From NCBI GenBank assembly GCA_946122785.1, contig CAMGYJ010000002.1:42930495-42994494 (forward strand): a DNA stretch of 64,000 nt. Reading direction: 5' to 3'. Source of the stretch: Linum tenue (lineage: Eukaryota; Streptophyta; Magnoliopsida; Malpighiales; Linaceae). Every line of letters begins with the position of its first letter. Position 1 is the first letter of the stretch. The notes under the pieces are model-generated. The model searched no databases and was not told the origin of the DNA. It worked only from the letters and a program-made list of their open reading frames with translations. A program made the translations under genes and the position numbers. Of this stretch, positions 34,901 through 45,400 are shown in pieces.

Positions 34901-35581
34901 GTCGTCTGCCATTGTAGCAGAAGAGCAACGCGTTTAGGAAATGAGAAAGGATGAAGGATCAGAAGCCTAACCAAGCTCTGATACCATGAGAAAACTGTAA
35001 ACCCTAGGTGGTATTAGGGTTTCAGAATGAGGTAGAAGAGAAAGGACGAACAAACGAGAGCGGCCGTGTTTGTGGAAATGCAGAATTGGCTTCCATTTTC
35101 GATCTTTCATTCATATATATACAGAAGTGAAAAGGGTAAAACAGCAGAGTAAACAAAACTGTACAACGCTAATCTATTCACTGTACAGCTAACGGTAACA
35201 AACTAATTGTTGAAATCAACCAATGGAAAGGCGCCAAGTGAAAATCCTGTCTTTTAATCGTTGCTCACTCAACGTCACTTGGCAGAACGGCGTCACTTTC
35301 ACTTGTGTGAAGACAACAAGCAAACATGACGCCGTAGCAGCTTACTTCATCTTCTTCCTCTGGTTTGGGTGAAAGGAAGCCCAAACCAGTGCTCTATTAT
35401 TCAGTACACAAATGAAGATCCTCCATTGCTGCTGCTCGATCACCTTCCTTCACATATTGGATGGTGTGGCATTTGCAAAATTACAGGCACGGGAGGTGAA
35501 GGCGGGGAGGCGATGACAGATGGTGGTGTATCGTGCTTGACCGTGCTGAGCGCCTGCGGCGTCGGATGTTGTCACTGCTAG
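28975..35581 (+). CDS. Small secreted Gly/Cys peptide precursor, intron filled by copia element
   Basis: Exons 28975-29059 and 35487-35581 give 59 residues. The donor AATG|GTAAGT is near consensus and the acceptor reads TTACAG|GC; the join is phase 1 as in the other peptide genes. Exon 1 is a signal peptide of the type seen in plant glycine-rich proteins (MNSK start, hydrophobic residues 5-18, cleavage probably after AMA). Exon 2 encodes a Gly-rich linker and a short core C-x6-C-x3-CC-x-C that ends the protein. The core matches the first five cysteines of the 12274 and 53417 peptides except for one residue less in the second loop. A 6.3-kb copia element sits in the intron on the opposite strand; without it and its target duplication the intron would be about 90 bp. 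The exons stay open and the splice sites intact, so the gene may still work. Confidence 0.7.
29121..29585 (-). repeat. 3' LTR of the copia element
   Basis: TGAGAAAACT...CCTTCACA, 465 bp. It matches 34987-35454 along its whole length. Confidence 0.97.
29586..29600 (-). promoter_or_regulatory. Polypurine tract of the copia element
   Basis: Minus strand GCTTGAGGGGGCC directly precedes the 3' LTR. Confidence 0.85.
29593..32169 (-). pseudogene. copia pol: integrase core, reverse transcriptase, RNase H
   Basis: A continuous 854-codon frame from 32157 to 29593 covers the second half of the integrase core, the reverse transcriptase and RNase H. The integrase part has Asp in VVRSDQGQEF and Glu in GRVERKHQHL. 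RT begins at about residue 360 (QTWVIVELP), with the catalytic YVDDIIVAGDD. RNase H includes DSDWATCPDSRRSVTGY, SRSSSEPEYRAL and RTKHIEVDCH. A TAG at 32169-32167 interrupts integrase just before this frame, in the block that follows the first catalytic Asp region. The RT-RNase H part looks undamaged. Together with the gag-side frames it makes up the usual single copia polyprotein. Confidence 0.95.
32338..33205 (-). mobile_element. 5'-truncated LINE inserted in the copia pol
   Basis: The minus strand encodes the zf-RVT region of an L1-type LINE (ANAFLW-like VNAFLWLIMHRSILT, then C-x2-C in SRCVLCEEAEES and HLLCQC), and then a C-terminal WELWKERN block. It runs to a T run at about 32341-32349 (poly(A) of the inserted strand). 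It splits the copia zinc-finger region: WHLRLGH lies on one side and CHLSKQKRLPF on the other. Only the 3' part was inserted, as is common for target-primed insertion. Exact ends and target duplication are not resolved. Confidence 0.85.
33260..34848 (-). pseudogene. copia gag, zinc knuckle, protease and pre-integrase
   Basis: From ATG 34848 the frame encodes the gag capsid domain (NYLLWSESMEVAL near the start, then YLGSKFSQ and a long helical part). A stop near 34150 is followed in the same reading direction by a CCHC knuckle C-x2-C-x4-H-x4-C (CRYCKKDNHVIEDC, about 34085-34050) and a Ser/Asn-rich linker. The aspartic protease follows, its active-site codons (WVLDT, about 33695-33680) directly followed by a one-base loss near 33681. 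The continuation lies in the next frame from 33664 (LPNGQNAKVSHIG, LVPSFTYNLISVSQL). The GAG-pre-integrase block WHLRLGHLSL is at about 33285-33250, just before the LINE insertion. Confidence 0.9.
34971..34986 (-). promoter_or_regulatory. Primer-binding site, initiator Met tRNA
   Basis: On the minus strand it reads TGGTATCAGAGCTTGG, the standard complement to the 3' end of plant initiator methionine tRNA used by copia elements. It abuts the 5' LTR. Confidence 0.95.
34987..35454 (-). repeat. 5' LTR of the copia element
   Basis: 468 bp, directly next to the primer-binding site on its left (its inner side, because the element is on the minus strand). Confidence 0.97.
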
Positions 35582-35890
35582 AGTAGGAATACCGGCGGAG
35601 TCAGCAAATTCTAGTGCACTGGCTGCTGCTAGTGCTAGCTACCTTCAAGCCTTGTCTAGCCAAAGTAAGAATATATTTTCGAGCATGCTCTTCATATGAA
35701 ATTTATCACGAAAGCGTCTTTGACTTGTTGAACTTGAAAGCATCTGTTTTTCTTTTTTTTTCCACAGTCGAAGGTACGCATGAAATGGGATTATCAGTAT
35801 CACCACGGGAACCGCAAACCGGCTTCGATCGTTTGCAAATTCATAGACTTTGTTTGCTTAATTATCTATGAAGCTTTACGATAATATGAT
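35582..35890 (+). other. 3' flank of the peptide gene
   Basis: Likely 3' untranslated region. A pyrimidine-rich TTTTTTTTCCACAG at about 35755-35768 looks like an acceptor, so a 3'-UTR intron is possible. The TR-GAG element begins 309 bp after the stop codon. Confidence 0.4.
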
Positions 35891-36972
35891 TGTTTCCCGA
35901 GAAAACCAAATACCACCGCCGGCGCCGAATTTGGTTTCCGGCGATGTTGATTTGATGTTTCGCGATGGAAACTCTTGCGGTGCCGCTGATCGGATGCACC
36001 GCTGATAGCTGAAATCGAGACGACCGTCAAATATCCACCGGGTGATGTTGATTTGATCGATGCAACTCTGACTTCTAAAAACGATGACGATCGTCAAATA
36101 TCCACCGTCGTGCGATGTTGATTTGATCGATGCACCTCGGAATGGTGAAATCAACGTGACCGTCAAATATCCACCGCCAGGCGATGTTGATCCGATCGAT
36201 GCACCTCTGACTTCTAACCAACGCGACCGTTACTACGGTTCGCACCTCTCCAAACTACGTTCGAACGAGGGTGTTTGAGTTTTTGAGGAATCTACGTTAC
36301 TGCTACTCCTATGGAAATTCCTGTGGAGAGCTCCGTGACTACGACTAAGACTACGACTATGGAGATCCTTCCTGGAAGGAGAGCTCCGCAAGGGAGTTAC
36401 AGAGAAAAAAGGTAAAGTTTGACAGATGTGTTTCTGTGTTGATTTTTTTGGTTCTCCTCCCTCTCCTTGCTCTGTAGCTTTTATTCGAAAGCATCTTCGT
36501 AGTCTTCACGCAACTCCGTGTCAACTGCTTCGTCGTCCGGAGAACTCCCACGCGCCTCAACCGCTTCGTTCCTCAAATTGCTTCGCGTGAACTTTACGTG
36601 AGTTGTTTTCATGATCCCGCAATGTCGTTTCCTTTCCCAAAGAGCTCCGTTTGCTTTTCCTTTTGCGACATTGTTTTTTTATAAAACACTGTCTTGCTAG
36701 TACAGCGGTACCGTTGGGCTTGCTCGCGGTACTGTTTTTAATTAAACGACATCGCTAACATAACCAAAAAATATAAATTCATGGAACCGCCGCGAGTCTG
36801 CACTAGCATTGGGCTGGGCGAATTTTGGTCACTTACCCAATATGTTTTTTTATATTTAATCGGTACCGCTTATCAAGGCTCTCGCGGCATCGTTTTTAAA
36901 TCCGCGGTACAATTTTTATTTTCCGCGATGTCGCTTGTCTCCATGCGATACCGCTTCTCCCCTTCCGACAAG

Positions 36973-37048
<76 letters not shown>

Positions 37049-37573
37049 TCCTTTTCCAAAACCAATACTATGTGTGCGGTCCCCATCCTGTTTTCTGGTA
37101 AACAGTGTCGTTTCCAGTGCCGCGGTACCGGTGAGCTTCCTTGCGGTACCGTTTTTCTGATCCGCGGTGTCGTTGGGTTTATTCGCGGTGCCGTTTTTAG
37201 CCAAACGAATCTGTTTCCCAGTCTCGCGATGCCGTCGAGCTTTGAGGTTCGCGGCACCGTTTTATCTCTTCGGGGCATTGCTTGACTCCAAACGGTGATG
37301 TTACTCTCCTCCTCCGACAAGGAAAATAAAAGAAAATAAAAAACATTCCTTGTCCAACAGCAACACATGTCCTGTTCATGACTCACACATGGTTTGCAAC
37401 CAATGTCGTTTCAAGTACCGCGATACCGCCGAGCCTCTTCGCGGTCTCGCTTTAATTCACCGCGGTATTGCTAAACTCCAAACGACATCGTTTTGGCCAT
37501 GCGATATCGAATTAAATGCCGTGACTCATTATTACGGCGTTGATTCCGGCCAAAAGTATTTTAGGTGTAAACA
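35891..37573 (-). repeat. LTR of the TR-GAG element (left copy)
   Basis: 1,683 bp. It has three tandem units of about 62-66 bp around CCGTCAAATATCCACCG and GATGTTGATTTGATCGATG (35990-36215), then many GCGGTACCG-like words. It is longer than the right copy mainly because of an expanded (AAT)n run. Confidence 0.95.
36974..37047. repeat. (AAT)n microsatellite, about 24 units
   Basis: Perfect AAT run inside the left LTR; the same site in the right LTR (41913-41935) has about 7-8 units. Confidence 0.97.
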
Positions 37574-38056
37574 ATGCCCCCAACAACTTGGTTTATAAGA
37601 ATTTATGAACCAAGTTTTGACACAACTTCAATTACCTAAAATTTCTCCAACTCCTGTGAGTCAAGTGAAAAACAATTATGCTTAGCGAAAGTAGGCCAAC
37701 TTGGTATAATTAGCCTAGCAAGTAGCAACATTAATTGTCCAAACCTGTTGTTTTTTTTTTTCAAAATATCCACCAGTAGCACTACGGTTCAACTCATAAT
37801 TTTTTTTTTCCTTCCGCAACCCTGCGGAGTGCCGATCAGCGGCTTGAAATTTCTTTTTTTATTATATTTTTATTTATTTGAACCAACAGCGTAAACCAAA
37901 CTAGATTGGTTATTCTCAAACAAAATCGCAGTAACCAATCCCGCAAGCAAACTGCCGCAGGGCTGCTTTAGCGAAACAGCATTGCTTGATTTTTTTTATT
38001 TCATTTATTTTTTATTTGTAAAAAACTAGTACCATCCTTACTAGTTACTACTACTA
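37574..38056. other. TR-GAG internal non-coding 3' region
   Basis: T-rich and A-rich runs, no gene. Right after the left LTR, CCCCCAACAACTTGG on the plus strand gives a purine-rich tract with GGGGG on the element strand, in the polypurine-tract position. Confidence 0.6.
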
Positions 38057-40806
38057 TCAATACAAACTCCTCCCATCTCCTTCATTGATAGCATCCTTAA
38101 ACCCGCCACCACTCTGTATCATAGGCAAAACATGCTCCTGATGAGGCACAATCACATCCAGCAAGTACGGCCCTTCACTCTCCAGCATCTCCTCTTCGAT
38201 GAGGGAGTCATCCAACTCAGCATTGTACTCAGCCTCTCCCGGGACTCCCTGATCGTTCCCGTCCAGGTTGTCCTCGACAACTTTTCCAGCACTGGCCACG
38301 GTCACTCTCAGACCCGTGGCAGAGTTGTCTACGTTCACATTTGCTTGCAATTTGGCAATCCTCCTTCCTTGAGCATTCTTGCGGAGGTACCTTCGATACT
38401 GCGTCATTGTCATCCCGTCAACCGCGATGGGCTGCTGATGATGGACGTCGTAGGTATGCCAACCACCCCGTGGCAAATTTGGCATCCTGAAGGTTCTCCT
38501 GACGGGTGGGGAACCCCTCACCGATTGGGCAAGTCCAAAAGGTAGACTTTTGAAAGGTGGGGCACTTTGAGCAACCCACTGCCTACGCTGCCCTCTTCCC
38601 CATGCGGGTGCACGTACTCCTTCGACGCTGCGTTCATATGAGGGGTACCTCGGTTTTAATTGTCGTGGTCCCAATCTCTGTTGGACCGACTGGCTCGGTC
38701 CTGCTCCCCCAATGTTTAGCTTTCCGCGAAACTGGGCACACAGCTTATCTTCCTCAACTGGGTCCAAGCGTGGCCCCTCCTGCACTTGGGAAGATGAAGC
38801 ACCATGGGGCACATCAGAACTACCACTCGGCGGTGGCGTTGTATCCACCACCAACTTGAAGCGTGGCAGGTTGATCTTAGAGAAATCGGGATTGACCATG
38901 TTGACACCGACAACGTTAGGGAACGGGTCTGTGTCAACAATCATGGCCTCCTTCCTCGGCTCTGGGAACTTGAACCGACCTTTCTCAATTGCATCCTGCA
39001 CAACATTGCGAAACGCAACACACATGTTAGTTGAATGAGATGCACTGTTGTGCAATTTACAGTATCGTTTCCCTTTTAATTTTTCAGCTGGCGGGATAGT
39101 ATACCCCCCAAGTCAATTTAATTTGACCATCTTTGTAAAGCTGGTCGAAAATCAGTTCTGATTTTGAGACATCAAAAGAATATTTTCTAGTTTGAATCGG
39201 AGCACGATTGGGCTTTCCACCTTGTGGTTCCCCATCGGCCTTGGCTAGAGAAGCACATACATATGGCTTCCCATGCACAATCTCGGCCAAATCAACTTAT
39301 ATCTCGTCAACATCGCTACCGACGTTATTCACACCATAGTTTTCAAATTTAGGGAAATAGTGTCCGCGAGAGCCACTTCTCTTATGTTCTTCTTCATGGA
39401 GAAGAGATTCATATCTAACAGCGCAGGACATCAGTTGAAACAAATCAGAAAAATCCCTATCTTGAAACTTTTTAAAAAGTCCAAAATTCAATCCACCCTG
39501 GGCAAGTTTAACAAAACAACGATTTCTTGCATTTTTAAAAGTTTGTTAAAAAGTGTTCCACTATTTCTCTTGGCTGTTGGCGCATTCGTGCCAAGTCTGC
39601 CATTGTTACTTCTGGCTCAGAACGGTAGAACTGGGCATGGAACATTTGTTCCATTTGCTGCCAAGTTTGAACCGAGTTCGATGGCAAATTGACGTACCAC
39701 GCGAATGCGGGACTGGTCAACAAGTTGCCAAACAAACGCAACTTCAAGAAATCACTCACATCTCCACACTGAACCGTGAATCGTCCAACATGCTCGACGG
39801 TGGACTGATCCCCAGTCCCGCTGAAGGTGATGAAATCAGGCACGCAAAAACCACATGGAAAGGGGTAGTATCTATCATCCCAATCCGGATATGGTTTTTG
39901 ATATACCGGCGGCATCGCTGGTCTAATCCCTAAACCAAACTGATCCGCCAGCATCTGTGCTACTTGATCTCGAATCACATTAATGTCTTGCCCCCTGAGT
40001 TGCCCCCCTTGTGGCACGAATCCACCAGAATCCATGCCAAGCCCGTTTGGAGGAGGAGGCACGTTTTGTGGGTAGCCGCGTGGCGGAACATGATCATTGT
40101 TGATAGTTCCTCCACCACTAGCACCGCTCATCGGAGCCACGTAGGGTCTGGCCTCCGGGATATTTTGTGGACCCCCACCATGAAACGGCGGTGGTTCAAC
40201 CCGAGTGTTAGCGGCAGTGCTAGTCTCGCCAAGATTAACTCACGGAGTTGGTGGGTTCATCACCGGTGTCGGCGAAGCTCCTTGTCTTGGCGTACTAATT
40301 CGAGCACTGTTGTTTGGAAAACCAGTTTCGCTGTTTAAATTGTTTTCACTGTTTAGCGGCAAATCCCTAGGTTGCATTACTGGTCTACCCAAAAGCTCCG
40401 TGATTTCATTCATATCACGTATATTTTTATCCACGAAAACATCAAAATCATGTCTGTTTTTAGTCACAACTTCAAAGAGTTGGCCTAAACGCCTATCAAC
40501 GCGAGACTCAAGAGAATCATGTCGTGCAGTTAAAGCGTCAAAACGTTGATTTACCTCGCCTTTGAAGCTTGCAAACTCGCCTTTGAAGCCTGCGAACTTA
40601 TTGTTGAGGCTAGCAAACATGCGACAGTTTTCCTCCATGAAATGGCGGATTGACAAATCCTCAGTCGGCCCTGCTTTGGACGGAGGATTCTCGGACGCGC
40701 CGATGTCTTCAGCACCGATTCCTTGGCCTCCTTCAATGTTGGCCACATGTTCCTCCACGAATCTAGGCGGAACATCCCCTTCCTGATTCCTTCTTCGCGG
40801 AGCCAT
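38057..40806 (-). pseudogene. gag of the TR-GAG element, several breaks
   Basis: The start is ATG 40806 (MAPRRRNQEGD). The frame stays open to 39535 except for one TGA at 40242-40240. It encodes a coiled-coil N-terminal part (FAGFKGEFASFKGEV repeat, HDSLESRVDRR) and the retrotransposon gag capsid domain at 39880-39560 (GDVSDFLKLRLFGNLL, AFAWYVNLP, WQQMEQMFHAQFY). Further pieces follow in shifted frames: FKKFQDRDFSDLFQLM with YESLLHEEE (39491-39297), then KYSFDVSKSELIFDQLYK (about 39190-39130), and a zinc-knuckle-like [14 protein letters not shown] with the long C-terminal frame 39055-38057. No enzymatic domain follows. The length of the gag region is unusually large for a simple gag, as in Tat/Ogre-type elements. 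Confidence 0.85.
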
Positions 40807-40839
40807 TCGAACACACGTGTCCCACCAAGTGTGCCAATT

Positions 40840-42461
40840 TGTTTCCCGAGAAAACCAAATACCACCGCCGGCGCCGAATTTGGTTTCCGGCGATGTTGAT
40901 TTGATGTTTCGCGATGGAAACTCTTGCGGTGCCGCTGATCGCATGACCGCTGATAGCTGAAATCGAGACGACCGTCAAATATCCACCGGGCGATGTTGAT
41001 TTGATCGGAGCAACTCTGACTTCTAAAAACGATGAGGATCGTCAAATATCCACCGTCGTGCGATGTTGATTTGATCGATGCACCTCGGAATGGTGAAATC
41101 AACGTGACCGTCAAATATCCACCGCCGGGCGATGTTGATCTGATCGATGCACCTCTGACTTCTAACCAACGCGACCGTTACTACGGTTCGCACCTCTTCA
41201 AACTACGTTCGAACGAGGGTGTTTGAGTTTTTGAGGAATATACGTTACCGCTACTCCTATGGAGATTCCTGTCGAGAGCTCCGCGACTATGACTATGGAG
41301 ATCCTTCCTGGAAGGAGAGCTCCACAAGGGAGTTACAGAGAAAAAAGGTAAAGTTTGACAGATGTGTTTCTGTATTGATTTTTTTTTGGTTCTCCTCCCT
41401 CTCCTTGCTCTGTTGCTTTTATTCGAAAGCATCTTCGTAGTCTTCACGCAACTCCGTGTCAACTGCTTCGTCGTCCGGAGAACTCCCACGTGCCTCAACC
41501 GCTTCGTTCCTCAAACTGCTTCGCGTGAACTTTACGTGAGTTGTTTTCATGATCCCGCAATGTTGTTTCCTTTCCCAAACAGCTTCGTTTGCCTTTCCTT
41601 TTGCGACATTGTTTTTTAATAAACACTGTCTTGCTAGTACAGCGGTACCGTTGGGCTTGCTCGCGGTACCGTTTTTAATTAAACGACACCGCTAACATAA
41701 CCAAAAAATATCAATTCATGGAACCGCCGCGAGTCTGCACTCGCATTGCGCTGGGCGAATTTTGGTCACTTACCCAATATGGTTTTTTTTTTATTTAATC
41801 GGTACCGCTTATCAAGGCTCTCGCGGCATCGTTTTTAAATCCGTTGTATCGTTTTTATTTTCCGCAATGTCGCTTGTCTCCATGTGGTACCGCTTCTCCC
41901 CTTCCTACAAGGAATAATAATAATAATAATAATAACTCCTTTTCCAACACCAATAATACGTGTGCGGTCCCCATCATGTTTTATGGTAAACAGTGTCGTT
42001 TCCAGTGCCGCGGTACCGGTAAGCTTCCTTGCGGTACCGTTTTTCTGATCCGCGGTGTCGTTGGGTTTATTGCGGTGCCGTTTTTAGCCAAACGACACCG
42101 TTTCCTAGTCTCGCGATGCCGTCGAGCTTTGAGGTTCGCCGCACCGTTTTATCTCTTCGCGGCATTGCTTGACTCCAAACGGTGATGTTACTCTCCTCCT
42201 CCGACAAGGAAAATAAAATAAAATAAAAAGCATTCCTTGTCCAACAGCAACACATGTCCTGCGCATGAATCACACATGGTCTGCAACCAATGTCGTTTCA
42301 AGTACCGCGGTACCGCCAAGCCTCTTCGCGGTCTCGCTTAAATTCACCGCGGTATTGCTCAACTCCAAACTACATCGTTTTGGCCATGCGATATCGAATT
42401 AAATGCCGTGACTCATTATTACGGCGTTGAATTCAGGCCAAAAATATTTTAGGCGTAGACA
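40840..42461 (-). repeat. LTR of the TR-GAG element (right copy)
   Basis: 1,622 bp, matching the left copy closely throughout (mid-nineties percent by eye apart from the microsatellite). Confidence 0.95.
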
Positions 42462-42466
42462 ATGAT

Positions 42467-42673
42467 GTTTGCTACTTTGTGCATCGTTACTTGCGACCTA
42501 AAAACTACTACTCTATGACCTGATGGAATGGAATAAATATTGTCTTCTTAGAATCCGCCCCTGTTTTAATGTTTTTCTGCTTATCATGAATCATGTTCCG
42601 TAAATGTTTGCACAATGCACGCATGCATGCATACGTAGGCAGAAAAAAGAATGCGAGAATAATATTGATTTAT
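42467..42673. other. Host DNA between TR-GAG and CACTA elements
   Basis: Continuation of the 3' flank of the peptide gene at 28975 beyond the TR-GAG insertion. It includes AATAAAT at about 42533 as a possible polyadenylation signal. No gene. Confidence 0.5.
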
Positions 42674-42917
42674 CACTACGGGAAAAGTGGCCTTTGCCAA
42701 CATGTGAAAAGTGTTGTAAAAAGTGTCGAAAGTGTTGTCTATGCAATATGCAACACTTTTAGTAGTGTCACCTAAAAGTGGTGTTACCTAAAGTAATATG
42801 TAACACTTTTCTCACTTTTTGCAACAAAATAAGAAGTGTTGCATATGCATTACTCATATGCAACACTATTTTAGGCAACACCTTCGAAAACTTTCACAAC
42901 ACTTTTTGAAATGTATA

Positions 42918-43290
42918 GGGCAATGTCTATTTTTTACCCAAACCTTTTTCATATTCTTTTATTTTAACCAAACCTATAAAATTCTTAAAAATTATCCAAA
43001 CGTTAACTCTCCGTCAACTTTTCTGTTAGTAATGCTGACTAAGTATGACCATAATGAGTTGACTTCCTACATGGCGGTCAGAATACCATCATTTACTATT
43101 TTTTTAAAAAAAATTATCAAAAAACAAAACAAAATCCCACCCCTCACGTGGACGAAATAAGTAACGATAACATAATGAATTCCCAGACTTTGATAAATTA
43201 TAATACGTTTGGATAATAAATAGAATTTCTATAGGTTTGGTTAAAATAAAAGAATCTGAAAAAGGTTTGGGTAAAAAATAGACATTGCCC
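42918..43290. mobile_element. Nested MITE-like element, 373 bp, long inverted repeats
   Basis: The ends GGGCAATGTCTATTTTTTAC are inverted copies of each other, and the similarity continues for about 90 bp. It lies between the CACTA subterminal repeats and the transposase frame. Flanks AAATGTATA and AAAAGTAGG are at best a poor 9-bp duplication. Confidence 0.75.
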
Positions 43291-43439
43291 AAAAGTAGGG
43301 CATAACTAACATATATTGTTTTATTCATGACAAGTTTTGTCGTCACATAAGATGTTCTAAATCGTGATAAAATAACACTTGTAACGAATAGTATACGCTT
43401 GTGACTATTTGGTGTGGTCACCAATGTATATCTAATATC

Positions 43440-44251
43440 ACCCGTTTAAGTTGTCACACAAGGTGGTTTTAGTGACGATACAAATGTTACAAGGGAAAGT
43501 AACGAAAAATCTTGGCTGCAATTTGTTTCTTGGAACTACTGCCATCTTCACTGTTATCCCCCTGACTATCAGATGTAAACTTGTATCGGGATTCACCACA
43601 TTTTTTGCAATTCTCCAATTTTTCATCGACAACACCATAGTATAGCATACAATCATTTGGACAAGCATGAATCTTCTTGTAGGTCTAAACCTAAACCTTT
43701 AATCATCTCCTTCATTTTACCATATGATGCAGGAATCTTTGCATCTGGAAAAGCCTCAACGAGCAAGGAAAGGAGCGAGTCCATTGATGCATTACTCCAT
43801 CTGTTCTGGCACTTAAGAAGATAAACTCGAATGGTGAAAGAGAGCTTTGAAAATTTCTTGCAGCCTGGGTACAATTCTTGATCAGCATCCTGTATGAGAG
43901 TAAAAAATTCCTTCACTTTGTCATTTGATTCTTCACCACTCTCCGTAGCATAGACATCATTCAATAGGCCATTCATATCATCATCACCAAGCCCTTCGGT
44001 GTCTCCTATATCCTCAATATCATTTTCTCCATGATCAGTCCACTGATTGTATTTCGGAGCAAATCCACGTACAACCAAATGCGTACGGACGACATCTCTT
44101 GTTTCCACAACAGGTTTATACAGTCCACAGAAGGACACACAATCTGATCTTCCTCAGCTGAATTAGCAAATGCAAAGTTCAAAAACTAATCTACTCCGTT
44201 GCGATATGCAATACTTTCCCGTGGTTTCGAAACCCAACTCTTGTCCAGCAT
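43440..44251 (-). pseudogene. CACTA transposase (TNPD-like), N-terminal fragment
   Basis: From ATG 44251 the frames read MLDKSWVSKPRES and FAFANSAEED, then, after a shift, VRTHLVVRGFAPKYNQW with an HGEND block. Next come LYPGCKKFSKLSFTIRVYLLK and the acidic DIEDIGDTEGLGDDD, and in a final frame CYTMVLSMKNWRIAKNVVNP. This is the order of the N-terminal third of plant En/Spm-type transposases. The catalytic part is missing: the frame runs into the nested MITE and the element end. Several frameshifts and a TAG confirm it is dead. Confidence 0.88.
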
Positions 44252-44687
44252 TTCAATTGCGAGATGCAAAAATATTTTAGCTCCTGTCAAAGTATGTACA
44301 AAGATAGTTCATCCAAACTACTACCAATGATGCAAACCTTATATATAAGAGCATAATAACCTCAAAACAACTTGCTAATGTAGTAGGTGGTAACTCATAT
44401 CTAACCAAGGTAACCAAGGTAACTCATACTTCAACCGCATATATTGCGCACTTATCTAATCAATTTCTAAGTTCTGAGCCTATTGTTTATCTAGTAAGCA
44501 GAGAAATTCGCGTACCTGCTCAAGATTGGTTGGTATCACCCAATGAATGGAAGAACAACTAAATCAGTGTCTGGACACTCTTCACCTCTAAAACAGAAAG
44601 GAAGCACAAGGGAAATTCTGTAAGTTTACATTAGAAGATAGGGAAAGGTATCCACCAGAGCATAATAACCTCAAAACAAACAAAAAC

Positions 44688-45400
44688 ATCCTTAGTTTCC
44701 TACATATATAAACATACATATAAATGGCGGTTTGTTAGTACTAATCTATCAAGCTTGCCTCCTCTTCCTCTCAATCACACCATAAAGTTTTTTTTTGAAC
44801 CAAGCATGAACCCAAGCACACAAATAGAAAAGCAAACACAAAACAGAAATACAACGCACTAAAAGCTATAGGCACCATGAGAGCTTTTAATCCACGAAAT
44901 ACAGTTATTTCACAAACCAATTCAGCTGACTTTCCTATAAAAAACTGCTATGAGGTAGCTATAACTTAATACTTCATTAAGCTGCGTTGTATGAGAAACT
45001 GCATTTTACTATCAACTGCTGCATTTTTTCTGCAATTCAGACCCCCAACATATCTAAAAGTTAATAACCAACTATGTTTAGTAAGCTGCCAAAAACACAG
45101 TAATGGCAGAGAAACTGTTTAGAAGCATTGTCAAACCTCTTCATTCGGTATGTAAACTACAATGCAATCCTTAGCTTCCTACCTATATAAACATACATAT
45201 ATTTGACGGTTTGTTAATACTGATCCATCAAGCTTGCCTCCTGTTCCTCTCAATCACACCATTAAGTATTTGTTTGAACCAAGTATGAAACCAAGCACAA
45301 AAATAGAAAAAGCAAACCCAAAACTGAAATACAACGCAACAAAAGCTACAGGCACAATGTGAACTTTTAATCAACGAAATACAACTAGTTCACAAACCCA
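44688..45400. repeat. Direct repeat of about 230 bp, two copies 475 bp apart
   Basis: 44688-44920 and 45163-45400 share ATCCTTAG.TTCCTAC, ATATAAACATACATATA, ATCAAGCTTGCCTCC and CTCTCAATCACACCAT words in order, inside the CACTA element. No coding content between them is recognised. Confidence 0.85.

Larger units (their letters stand above)
29121..35454 (-). mobile_element. Ty1/copia retrotransposon, structurally complete, in an intron
   Basis: LTRs 29121-29585 and 34987-35454, target duplication TATTG (29116-29120, 35455-35459), a primer-binding site at 34971-34986 and a polypurine tract at 29586-29600 are all present. gag, protease, integrase, RT and RNase H follow in copia order on the minus strand. 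The element is inactive: there is a frameshift at the protease active site, a stop in integrase and a LINE insertion between protease and integrase. LTRs differ at roughly 17 sites by eye (about 96 percent identity). Confidence 0.97.
35891..42461 (-). mobile_element. TR-GAG type non-autonomous gypsy LTR element
   Basis: LTRs 35891-37573 and 40840-42461 (TGTTTCCCGAG ... GTAGACA) have a perfect 5-bp target duplication ATGAT (35886-35890, 42462-42466). The 3.3-kb interior holds only gag-like frames on the minus strand; no protease, RT, RNase H or integrase is found. This is the make-up of terminal-repeat retrotransposons with GAG domain. The gag type (KxCKLHNSxxHSTNxC region) is that of plant gypsy elements of the Tat/Ogre kind. 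Movement would need pol supplied by another element. Confidence 0.92.

Noticed and set aside
36935..37285. Frame with a long Asn run
   Set aside because: Translation of the AAT microsatellite in the LTR.
38132..39038. Several plus-strand frames over the TR-GAG region
   Set aside because: Antisense shadows of the gag frame.
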